DNA of 64,000 nt from Pontederia crassipes (Eukaryota; Streptophyta; Magnoliopsida; Commelinales; Pontederiaceae), in assembly GCA_030549335.1 (NCBI GenBank), contig CM060186.1, positions 21,877,189 to 21,941,188 on the forward strand, written 5' to 3'. The translations under genes and the position numbers were made by a program. Below, in pieces: positions 10,870-21,195 of the stretch. Position 1 is the first letter of the stretch, and each line of letters begins with the position of its first letter. A model generated the notes under the pieces. It was not told the origin of the DNA. It worked only from the letters and a program-made list of their open reading frames with translations, and did not search any database.

Positions 10870-11240
10870 ACTTCAGATATTTTAATACTAGCCGATCATC
10901 TTACTCGAATCGAAGAATGATTTCACCGAATTTTACAAGTATTTAATGATGAAAATGAATATCAACAAGTAAAAAAAGAACATCATATAGAAGAAGAGAT
11001 AACAAATATTCAACAATTAACTATAGTTGAGGAGTATCAGACTCATTTTGAATTATTATCAAATCATACTAAAAGTTGGAGCGAACATTGATTGGTAGAA
11101 ACTTCTTCCTAATCTTTGACAGAAAGTGAAAACTCGACGACCCATTATTATAGTTGCTACTATTTCTTTTGCCCGATGGGAAGAAGAACGTTTAAATGAA
11201 GAGAGACATAGATCGTCGCATTCAGAAGCACAAGTATAAT
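10870..11240 (+). pseudogene. Decayed gag fragment
   Basis: A broken frame shows an acidic, Gln-rich stretch (DENEYQQVKKEHH) followed by TIVEEYQTHFELLSNHTKSW. This resembles the retrotransposon gag core in which a VxEYxxxFExLS helix precedes the capsid C-terminus. Stops interrupt it (for example after WSEH) and no zinc knuckle or protease follows. The assignment rests on one motif, so confidence is moderate. Confidence 0.5.
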
Positions 11241-11787
11241 AATATTTTCATCAAAAGCAGAAGAGCCCAACACTTCATTTTCTTTAGAAATCTCTACTAA
11301 AACTTTATCTTAATAAGAAGCGAAGGATATTGGAGACAATTCATTTAAAATTCAACCTTCAAATTCATCTACTGAGAAATCTTTTAAAGATGAGACATCT
11401 ATAATTCAACTATCAAATGAGCAATCATCTCTTGAATCTATCGCAAAAGACATCATTGTTGGGAAGTTATTTTTTTGTGAAGATATTAATAAGGATTCAT
11501 TCACACTTATGATAGTTGGCTCAACCTCTAAGAATGTCGGAGGCTTTAGTGTCCAAAGGCAAAATTATTCGTGAAAAAAGAATTTGATCAATTTCAAATT
11601 CTCTTTCTTCAGCCAATGAAAGTTTGTTCCAATGCTACCAATGCATAACCAAAGTTACGTTCTCAAGAAGGTTCTTTATTTATTTAAGTTATCAAAAAAC
11701 ATCATTCGATTAAACATCGAAAGGAAAAGTTCTCTCACATGTTTCTACATAGCCTTGAGGACAAGGCTATTTTGAAGAGGACGGAAA

Positions 11788-11998
11788 TGATAGGAACTTG
11801 GTTCCTAATATTAATATGAATAGTTCATTTTTCTATGATTAGGATTAGTTATTTACTTCGTAGTTTGATTAGCACTCTTTTTATTTTATTTTTAGTTCTA
11901 CTAGGTCTTGTTTGGATTTACCTTATAAATAGGGAACTTTGGAATTCTTTTTAATCATATATGAGAATAGAATCTTCTTTTAATAATTGCTTAGTTCA
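11788..11998 (+). repeat. 3' LTR of small gag-only element
   Basis: Starts TGATAGGAAC and ends TTCA. A purine-rich tract precedes it, fixing the plus-strand orientation. Confidence 0.7.
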
Positions 11999-13146
11999 CT
12001 AGGGAAGAAGTTGTTAGCGTGACATCCAAGACGACTTCACTAAGGAGGCTGCATGAACCGCTAAACCACTCACGAACTGCTACCTTGTCCATGCTCGAAC
12101 CGCACCTTTTGCTTGTCGAACCGCCTATTTCCCATTTGTCCATTGGATGCAACAACCAATGGGGAGGGAGGAGGCTGGAGGAACATTTAATCCAAAAAAT
12201 ATATAGTTTATAAATTGTTAATAATATATTTTAAATTTTTATATGTTAATAATAGTTTAAATTAGATATGCAATAAATATGAAATTTTCTTTTTGCCATG
12301 GACATTCCTTTTTCTTAGTCCTCTCTGAAATAGTCGGTCTGTTCTATATCAATTATAACTCATACAATCTTTACTAATCATTTGTCTTAATATACAATAA
12401 TGAACGATTAATTTTTCAAATTAGGTGTTGGATGTATTTTTATACCTACATTTTTTTATCTTCCAATAAATTTCAACACTTATAGCCATCACATGTCACT
12501 TTATAGTCATCAAAATTTAAAATTATTTTAATCACGATCATCAGAATTATTTGTGGTCTATTCGATAACTTATGGATGCCTAAATGGTATCACATCCTGC
12601 ACGTCAAATTTTTAAAAAATAAAAAATTGCCACATTAGCATTTCTTTCCTCCTTTTCACTCAAAATTATTTTTGGTTCTAGATAATCATTCAACTTTTTA
12701 AAAATTTTAGTCATAATCATTCAAAATTTTCAAAAATTTCAACCACAAGCATCATTAAAACAATCAAAATAATTTAAAATAATAAAAAAATAAATTAATA
12801 AATATAATAGATAAATAAATAATAAAAAATGTTGTTAAGTCACTCATTTTTTGAAAGCACGTAATGAAATAAAAAAATGATAATGTCATGTTATCTTTCT
12901 TCTTAATTTTTAAAATAATGTAATAAACCATGTGGGTTATATCCCTTATTTAAATTTTTTAAAAGTTTGTCATGACTAAATAAATTGACATTTTGAAAAG
13001 ATGATAAAACAAAAATAGAAAACACATTTTTATAATTTTCATAATATTGTTTACTTTTTTAAGAAAAATAATATGACATCAGTATTTTTTCCATTTAAAA
13101 TTTAAAATTATAATATATAAGCATTAAAGTTACTATCTCTTGATGA
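11999..13146. other. Intergenic, mostly AT-rich
   Basis: Includes the right copy of the direct repeat (12361-12478). A short GC-richer part at 12020-12180 is open for about 60 codons but resembles nothing I know. Confidence 0.4.
12361..12478 (+). repeat. Direct repeat, right copy
   Basis: Partner of 9931-10080, about 30 bp shorter through a deletion in the middle. Confidence 0.65.
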
Positions 13147-13161
13147 TAGGACTGTTCACGG
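13147..13161 (+). repeat. hAT left terminal inverted repeat
   Basis: TAGGACTGTTCACGG, pairing with TAGGAGTGTTAACCG at the other end (12 of 15 match). Preceded by target duplication CTTGATGA. Confidence 0.85.
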
Positions 13162-13299
13162 GTTGGGTTGGGCCCGACCCGACTTTGAACTCGACCCAAC
13201 CCGAATGAATTCATTCAGGTCGAGTTGGGTCGGGCAAGACCCATTTGGGTCCTAAAATCTGAACTGACCCGACCAGTTGGTCATGTTCTTGGGTTACTT

Positions 13300-16200
13300 G
13301 TTTTTTTTAACTTTTGAGGCACTAAAAGTCTGAATCAATCGACCTCTTTAGTAGGTAAATACACAATTTGATGCTTCTGAACTTGGCACATTATCATTTG
13401 TTGGATGTATCAAAATGGTTGCAAAGAAAGGAGCATATTTGTGTACGCAGCAAAAGAAAACTCGAAGAAAGATATTGATTATTTCATTATGGAATTAAGC
13501 TCGTATTTTTTCATTATCTTTCGTCTTCTAAACATAAACATCAAAGGAAGCTTGAGTCATCCTGATTTCTGCTCTACTGAAGATAAAAAGGGTTCATTGA
13601 CTCATTTGTTAAGGACGCAAAACTTTAGATTACAAGGTGAAAGATCAAAGAAGAAGATAAAATCATGAAGTTTTTGCAAACATTTTCGTGGTTATTAAAT
13701 AGACCAATGTAGCAATAAAAGGTGGCATTTGCATAATTAGTCCCACTCTCTCATGAAGGAAACTAAAGAATGAAGGTACAATGATAAACACAACACAGAT
13801 AACTAAATATGGGAGATCAGCATGCTAAAGTAGTATAAGTAGAAACTAGGTTTTCCTACAGCACCGAAGTCTATGCAGAATTATACAATCTATACTAAAA
13901 GTTCAAAGTTTCATATTTAACGTCCATCCTAGGCATTAAATCTAAATATTTGAAAAGAACTACATGTTACAAAGCTCAACTATCAAACATGTACAAAAAT
14001 CAAAGGATCCAACTCTGATCAATAATGGACAGATTAATCATAGATATTATCCTTACACATTTATATCCTATTGTTACTTGTTAGCATACTAAACTAAAAT
14101 CCATTAAGTAAATTTAGAGAACTTAACTCTTTAAACAATAATAAACTGGATTAAACAATCTAAAAAGTGCTAAAAGTGCTAAAAATGGGGAAAATTTCAC
14201 CTACTAGGCTAGTGGCTACTAAACATGGGGATGTAGAGGAAAGTGGAATAAACAAACATAAGAAGATTTGAGCCCATGCCTTTCTCTTTCAAACTAATAT
14301 TATCTAACACATTTCAAACTAGAGAAAGAGAATAGTTAAATTAATCCAGCAGTTGTCTTACACATTACACATACGACGTTGAATTGGTATCAAACTATCG
14401 ATCACTTACAACTATTTCACCATATTCCAAATCAACTAAACAAAAAAAAAAAAACAAAACAAACAAAACAAAACACTAGCAACTCAGCAAGGCAGCAACA
14501 TAGTTTTCAATATTCACTTATCACATACTAGAAGACTCAATTTCTTCTCAGATAATATAAACATCACCCATGCCCATGAGATTAACCTCAGCTTCTCCGC
14601 TTCTTGAAAATGTCAAACTCACCTAGTTAAGAAACGTATTTGAAACAATAAAGTTGCTTAGTTACTTATTCTAATTGGAAAAAGGAAATATTAAAAAGTT
14701 CAAGAGAGAAGTGACAAGAGAACTTCAACACAATAGTTAAAATAGTAACATTTTCCATTACAAAGAAAATATTTAGCAATGTCAAGTTCTATACTTTGAA
14801 ATATAATAAATTCAACCAACTTGCCAATAATTAAGCAAGTCTTAAGCATGATGAATATAGGCAAAGCAACTAATATTAATCCCTTGCAATGGGTTAGCAA
14901 CTAAGCATGCACAAGCACAATTAAACATATGAAGATAACAAAGTATATTTGAAGAGATTTTAGTTTGCATCCGAGTTACCAAATAACACCTCATGCAAGA
15001 GTCCAGTCCAAGATCAACAAAATACATTGCATGAAGTAACCCTTCTGGAAATCAAATCATTACACACATGCGCGCGCACACACATGTCGATAAGAAGATA
15101 AAAGAAAGTGTTATTGCATGCCTTTAGTTCTTTAGTCAAGAACAAATCTAAAAAAATTACTTTACCATAAACAACTTGTTCATACCATTCACTAGTACAA
15201 GACATCTCAAAAAAAATATTCAACATTGCTTGAATAATCCTTCTAAAAATCAAATTATCACTTATATATCTATCAATGAGAATACAAAAGAAAGTGTTAT
15301 TTGCAAGTCTTTAGTTTAGTTGTGGTCTTTAGTCAAGAACAAATCTAAAAAAATTACTTTACCATAAATAAAAAAGGAAAACAACTTGTTCATCACCAGG
15401 ATCTAGAGAAGAAGGTCAGAACTCAAGGCCTCCAAGAAGAAAGATATAAAATAGCATGCACAAGTTGTGCAGCACAACACAAAAATATTGAGCACTTAAG
15501 TACTTTATAGTTTAGTTGGTAAGTCCAATATAAAATATTTATGCGCAATCCAAAAAGAGATCAGTAATAAAGACATAAGGTTGCCTATTCTAAAAAATAG
15601 AAGAGTAATAAAGACTACATCTTGTCCATTCCAAAAAAAGTAGCATCAAGCCAATTAGCCACCATTAACTTCATTATATTTATCTCCTGCATAAAGCAAA
15701 CAAGCTCTAATTAGAAGTAAATTTGTAATTATAATAATATCTTTAATATCAGAAGATCCAACAACACATTAACTTTCAGTTGTAAAATAATCACATTAAT
15801 TTTACTTACTCCTTAAACATCAAAATCTGTAGGACATGTGATGCAGTAAACTAATCTTCCCTTTGTTTCTGAGTGCATCTGATGTTCCCAAAATTGTTTT
15901 AGTTCTAGATCTGTTAGTTGGAGCTAAAAATTATGCATAATAAAGCTATGCTTTTTATAATTATCTTCTTGTAAAAAATAAACATGTATTCGTTGATGGA
16001 TCATTTACTTTAGATAAGGTAGATCCAAGCTTACAATACGTATGGAAAAGATGTAATGCCCTGGTGATGTCATGGATTGCTTGCTCAGTGACTAAGGGTT
16101 TAATTGGCAAATTATCATACAACCAAAGTGCACATGAAATATAGTCGGATCTAGGAGAAAGATATTAGAAATTGAATGTCATGCAGTTATATTCTTTGGA

Positions 16201-16429
16201 AAATGATATATTTAATCTAAGGCAATCATTATCCTTTGACATGTGATGCAGTAAACTAATCAACTGCATGATTCATTATCCTTTGTTCCTAACAACCCTG
16301 TACAAAACAACATAATCAATGTGAGTAAATAAAATGAATAGTCTAAGTAAAAATAAATAAGTTATTAATAAATTTTTGTTACATTCTTCAATCTTTTCTA
16401 CTTCGTCAAGTTTGAGCCGAAGATCTCTT
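13300..16429. other. hAT interior, 3' side, no gene recognised
   Basis: AT-rich and without a convincing coding region. A 23-bp word (15834-15856, around GACATGTGATGCAGTAAAC) recurs at 16236-16260, and a 198-bp tandem duplication sits at 15041. It lies downstream of the minus-strand transposase and so is probably 3' untranslated or filler DNA of the element. Confidence 0.4.
15041..15396 (+). repeat. 198-bp tandem duplication
   Basis: Units start at CCTTCTGGAAATCAAAT (15041) and CCTTCTAAAAATCAAAT (15239). They share AAAGAAAGTGTTATT and the long block TTTAGTCAAGAACAAATCTA with the bases after it. Unit 1 has an added dinucleotide run (CACATGCGCGCGCACACACATG, split here as CACATGCGCG then CGCACACACA). 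Confidence 0.75.
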
Positions 16430-18481
16430 AATTTTAGTGGAGTTCTTAATCAAATTTAAGTGCAAACCAAAGCCTTAATGGTGATAGGGCATAAGCTACT
16501 ATGAAATGGATCGAGAACTCGACCTCTTGTGCTAAAAGCACTCTCAGATGATACAGAAGAAATGATAACAACCAATATATATCTAGCCATATGAGAAAGA
16601 ATATAATATTTTCATGCTTTTAATTTCCACCACTTCAAAATCTCAAATCCATCACTATTTTCTTGAACATCGTCCTCCATGTACTTATCTAATTAACTCT
16701 TTTTTCACTTCACTTTGTTTTTTCTCACATTCAATCTGAATTCATCATTCCAATCAATGTCTTCTCTAGAAGTATTGGATGTTGACTCTGTTATGGAGGT
16801 CAAGCAATAAAATCAACCTTATTTAGAGGAGTCAATATTTTGTACTGTTCAAATAATTTATGGATGAGCATTTTTAACTTTTGTAACATTTCTTTGCTTC
16901 TATTACATTATACATTCGAATAAAACAAAACTCGATATACTTTAACTTGTAACATGGATCAAGGAAAACAACATTTAATTCAACATTTTATCATTGTCCC
17001 AATATTCATCAAATTCCAGTTGCATTTTCATTATCATTGTTTGCAATACTAGATCTTCATTCTGTCTTCACTTTCTTAATTGCTTCTGAATGTCAATTAA
17101 AGTATGAAAGAAAACATTGGAAGTGACGTACAATGTTCCTAAAAATAATAGAGTAGCATCATAGAATATTTTTAAAAAGTTTACAAACACTCAAACACGG
17201 ATCCAATCTTCACTTATAGGAATTGATGCCCTAGCATCTGTAAAGAATGCTATGTATGATCCATCATAATCAAGTCTCTTGAATGCTTTCTCAAAATTTT
17301 CGACAACTTCTAATATTAAATAAGTGGAATTCCACCGTGTAGTTACATCAAGTATTATTTGTCTTTTACAACTTATGTTCGCCATTTCTATACACCTCTT
17401 AAAAGCAACCAATCAAGTCGGAGAAGATTTCACATATTTGCATGCAGTTCTTACACTTCTAATAGATGCATCTATTATAGACATTCATTCTCGAACAATT
17501 AAGTTTAAAATATGAGCAACACATCTCATATGCATTAACTCCCCTCAAGAAAATTACACCATCCCAGTCACTCATACCATCAACTAAATAAGGAATAGAT
17601 GGTTTATTAGAACTTGCATTATCAATTGTAACACAATCAATTTTTAAAATTCTCCAATCTTTTAAACATGTTTCTAGAGCTTTCCCTATAATATCAGCTT
17701 TGTGATCACTAATCAAATTAAAACTGATAACATACTTGTGCAAATCCCACTTCTCATCTATGTAGTAAGCATTAGCACACATATAGTTCATATTTTGAAT
17801 GGAAGTCCAAGTGTCTGTGGTTAAAGAAAGCATTTGCCAATTTTTAGAAAATATATTTTTCAATTTCTGCTTTTCAAGTTTAAACAATTGCATGCAATCT
17901 CTAACAATAGTTATACGAGAAGGAATCTAAAATCTTAGTTGAGATTCAACGATAAAATATTTAAATCCTTGGTTCCTCAACAAATTTGAATGGAAGCTCA
18001 TCAACAATAAGCATTTTGGCAAGTGCTAAACAAGACTTTTTTTTATTAAAGTTTACAAGTTTCATACTAATAGAATTGTATGGACCATCTTCACACTGCT
18101 TGCCAATAGCAATTATTTTTTGTTTTTTTCAATAACATTATTGTCTGAATTTCTCATTCAGTTCCTGAGATGCTTTGATAAATTTGAAGTTCCATGAAAA
18201 GCAGCATTGCAAGCATAAGACTTTTGATAATAGTTGCAAATAGCTCTATCATATTCTCTCTTAAAATGAACACATGCATTAGAAGGAGGCCTACAACGTT
18301 TCCTTTTTAGTAATACATTTTTATCTGTAGTAATTTGTTTCGGCGAAGCTATTTCTTCTATTGTTCGAGGATCAATTGAATGTTGTGTGCCATCTAGTTC
18401 ACTTTGAATCAAACTTGTTGGATTAGGAGCACTTCCAACTTGAGTTTCACTAGTATTTTGCACCAAAATTTCTCTTTCCAT
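16430..18481 (-). pseudogene. hAT transposase (BED finger, RICESLEEPER-like), disrupted
   Basis: Degraded gene for the hAT transposase, which cuts and rejoins the element ends. On the minus strand, 18481-18158 encodes a Ser/Thr-rich N-terminus and a BED-type zinc finger ending in HGTSNLSKHLRN. 18150-17900 keeps recognisable sequence through a stop (CLLLMSFHSN, FKYFIVESQLRF, IPSRITIV). 17893-17459 is the first part of the RNase-H-like core (LTTDTWTS, CVTIDNASSN). 17412-17191 holds LDVTTRWNSTYLILE, a hallmark of this family. Near 16590-16480 is the dimerisation domain (SSESAFSTRGRVLDPFHSS). Several stops and frame changes separate these blocks, so no full-length product is possible. The family resemblance is to domesticated RICESLEEPER/DAYSLEEPER relatives, but terminal repeats and target duplication show this copy is a transposon. 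Confidence 0.85.
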
Positions 18482-19325
18482 AATTATTTTAATAAGCCTG
18501 TATAAAAAGAAAAAGTATTAAATAGTAAATTCATAAAACTTATTAACTCTATTTAACAACCTTACATGTAAGATTCCAATGATAACTAGGTTGTGCACAT
18601 AAACACATGATTACATGAACTTAAGAACCTTAATAGTATAGGAAAAAAAGACAAAATTGTAGTGCCCAATTACCCATGCAGCAAAATAGCCGTGACCACT
18701 AACCAACATGGACTTTAGTAAGTGCACAAGGGTATGCTGATAGTGGATGAAAACATGCCAAGACAAAATGATAAGTTCCAAAAAAAAATTTATTATTTGG
18801 TTGTATGTCATTTGGTTCTGAATCTTTTGATACACAACATAAAAGTAAGTTGCATGCCATCCAACACAACATAAAAGCAACATCTCTCTCACCTTGAATT
18901 ATGCATTTAACTAGGACCATGCACATGCAGAAAAAAGCTTTCGATTCATGACCTCCAACTTAATGCATAATTTTAGATAAATCACTTACTAAATATGCAG
19001 AATTATATCTATCATATTCATGGTTTAAATAACATCACAAGGGCACAAAAGAAAAGATGAAACTAAGATGATATGAAATCTTTCTATGAATCACAAACAA
19101 TATATCTATAACATGCAAACCAATACCATCCAGTTATCTCTAATTACTATTTCATTTTTTTTACATGAGTATAGGAGTTTTAGGACTTAGGACAACTAAA
19201 AGCATGAGGAGCATCACAACGAAGTATCAATAAAACATTGAAATCAAATCACCAACGAAGACAAGACGAATGACCAACCAAAGCTCTTTGTTTTGTTTTG
19301 CAATAAAATCGAATAGTAAATAAAA
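18482..19325. other. hAT interior, 5' side of transposase
   Basis: AT-rich with no convincing protein. Expected to hold the 5' intron or leader of the transposase gene. Confidence 0.4.
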
Positions 19326-19520
19326 CTATATGATAAAATATTCCCATAAAGCAATCAAAATTTCTACACCAAGAAACAACCAATTGACAAAAGAGCCGGA
19401 ATGAACCTGGCCGAAAGCAAGGACAATAGGGTCCCTCATGAGTTCGGATGAGATTGGGTAAAGAACTACGACTGCATCAATGGACGCTTCTGGCTTCCCA
19501 CTAGGGTTCCCATCGGCCAC
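19326..19520 (-). pseudogene. U-box-like fragment inside the hAT element
   Basis: A minus-strand stretch of about 64 residues contains VLYPISSELMRDPIVLAFGQ and then VNWL. This matches the first half of a U-box E3 ligase domain, whose typical form is CPISLELMxDPVxxATGQ followed by IxxWL. The usual first cysteine is tyrosine here. There is no ATG in frame (an upstream stop is followed by a GTG), and the frame becomes hydrophobic and ends soon after WL. It looks like one exon edge of a host gene carried by the transposon. The match covers about 30 residues, so chance convergence cannot be fully excluded. Confidence 0.5.
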
Positions 19521-20210
19521 CTACACTAGTTCAACTGTTCAAGTTTATATGGCATATTTCCCTAAGAGGCTAAGAACATAGAAAAATTTCTATGCTTAGT
19601 GATAGTTTAGATATGACCTTCAAGTCTTCAACCAAGATATTGAGTTGCAGACTTGCAACGAAGAGCCGAAGAGTTGCAACGATGTCTGTAAATGTTGCAA
19701 CACACTAAAGATAGGCGACGAATTGATGCTGATTTTTGAAGGAAGAGGCGAACTCTAGAAAATCCAAAGAGGAGGAGGAAGAAAGTTTGGAGATTTCAGA
19801 TTTGCAGTCAAGCCGTCTACACCGTCTAGGATTAGAACTTAGAGGAGGAGGAAGAACCCTAAACTTTGAGCGAAGGAGCCGAGGAGGAGACATTAGACAT
19901 GTGAGTTAGGCACTTAGGCATAGGCGGATTCAATGATTCATAAATCATAAAATCATATCGGGTTTGAATCATGTGACTTCAAATTCGCGCTCATGGTCGT
20001 CCATGACTTACGTTCGGATCATATGGATCACTTCAGCTCATATCGGGTTGAAAAAAATCAACCTGAACCCTACCCATTTTCTCGCGAATCAGCTTCGAGT
20101 CGGATTGGGTCCGACCCGATGGGAGATTCGAACCAACCCAAAAGGGTTAGAGTTTGGTCGGTTTGGGTACTCGGATTCACCGGGTTAAACCGATTCGGTT
20201 AACACTCCTA
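19521..20210. other. hAT 5' end region with subterminal GGGTYGGGY words
   Basis: 19705-19893 is open on the minus strand for 62 codons (Arg/Pro/Ser-rich start) but resembles nothing known. 20080-20200 carries clustered GGGTCCGACCC-like palindromes and GGTTTGGGT words, consistent with subterminal transposase sites. Confidence 0.5.
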
Positions 20211-20218
20211 CTCGATGA

Positions 20219-21195
20219 CAATCGAGAAAGGTTAGAGATGACTGACTATTGTCTTTTTTTATTATTTTAAAATTTAGGTGAAGAGTGAAAATATTGAAAT
20301 GAAGATTTAAACGAGTACAAAAATTGAACAATTCTTACAATATTTTTTTATTATTTTAATTTATTATTTAATAATAATCTCGGAAAAATTTAAGACTACA
20401 TGTTTTGAAAAGTTGAATGATTAAAATCTGTGGTGGATGAAAGTGGAGATACTATACGTGATCCTCAGCGATAGATAATCGCCATTAAAATATTTATAAA
20501 GTTCTATCACAGACCTGAATATCATTACGAAAATTTATTCGTTATCCCGTTAAAACACTAACAAATTATGTGGAGCAAATTTATCCCTTATTAAATTACG
20601 ACATATATTGATTCAGGTAACAAGATTATTTTGAGTTTGATTTTTGTATAATATGTAAAAAAAATGGTTCAAAATTTTGGAATCACCAAATACAATTATC
20701 TTAATAATTAGAATAGAATTGAAATACAATCCCCAAAAAAGTTGTACGTCCCTCTTAAATTCTATTGATTAGAAGTTTATTTTTCTCGACATCATTTGAA
20801 CAATTTGCAAGACCCCGGTCGATCAATAGTTTTAGTTGACCCATGATCGGAAAGTCATTTGAGAGAGAGAGAGAAAGAAAAGAAACATTGTAAGCAAACA
20901 GGTGGCCATGTCGATGAGGAGACACCATCCGTGTAGAGTTACAGCAATCAGATGGCTGCCACATCCCAACGCTGCATGTCCTCAAGGTGTTGCATTCCAT
21001 GGGATTTGCCGCTTAACAGTTTCCCTTCCACGTACTTTGTTCAGCACAACTCAAATAAACTGTTTATGGGTACGAGAACGTCGTAAAAAGTAATAATAAT
21101 CTTTTCACTTTTGTCATTTGTGTCTAAAAAGACAACTTCAATACTAGAATAAAATTGGAACAGCTCCAAAAGGCTTCAAAAATTAACAGTCGACG
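20219..21195. other. Region 5' of the BBE-like gene
   Basis: Intergenic and AT-rich until about 20880, then of mixed composition. A GA microsatellite lies at 20861-20874. No second gene is seen. The promoter of the downstream plus-strand gene should be here, but no TATA element can be chosen with confidence. Confidence 0.4.

Larger units (their letters stand above)
10303..11998 (+). mobile_element. Small gag-only LTR retrotransposon (1.7 kb)
   Basis: Two similar direct repeats, 10303-10514 and 11788-11998, share blocks such as TTTGATTAGCACTCTTTTT and end in CA. The right copy begins TGATAGGAACTT and is preceded by the purine-rich GAAGAGGACGGAAA (11774-11787), a good polypurine tract. The 1.27-kb interior has only a decayed gag. 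No primer binding site and no target duplication could be found. The small size and the lack of pol put it among non-autonomous elements of the TRIM or gag-only kind. Confidence 0.7.
13147..20210 (-). mobile_element. Complete hAT-superfamily DNA transposon, inactive
   Basis: The ends are TAGGACTGTTCACGG at 13147 and, inverted, TAGGAGTGTTAACCG at 20210. They are flanked by an 8-bp target duplication, CTTGATGA (13139-13146) and CTCGATGA (20211-20218), with one transition. Both subterminal zones carry clustered words of the GGGTTGGGTCGGGC / GACCCGACCC type (13157-13290 and 20080-20200), as expected for transposase binding. A disrupted BED-finger transposase lies on the minus strand at 16430-18481. 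The element is 7,064 bp and also holds a local tandem duplication (15041-15396) and a likely captured U-box fragment (19326-19520). Confidence 0.9.
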
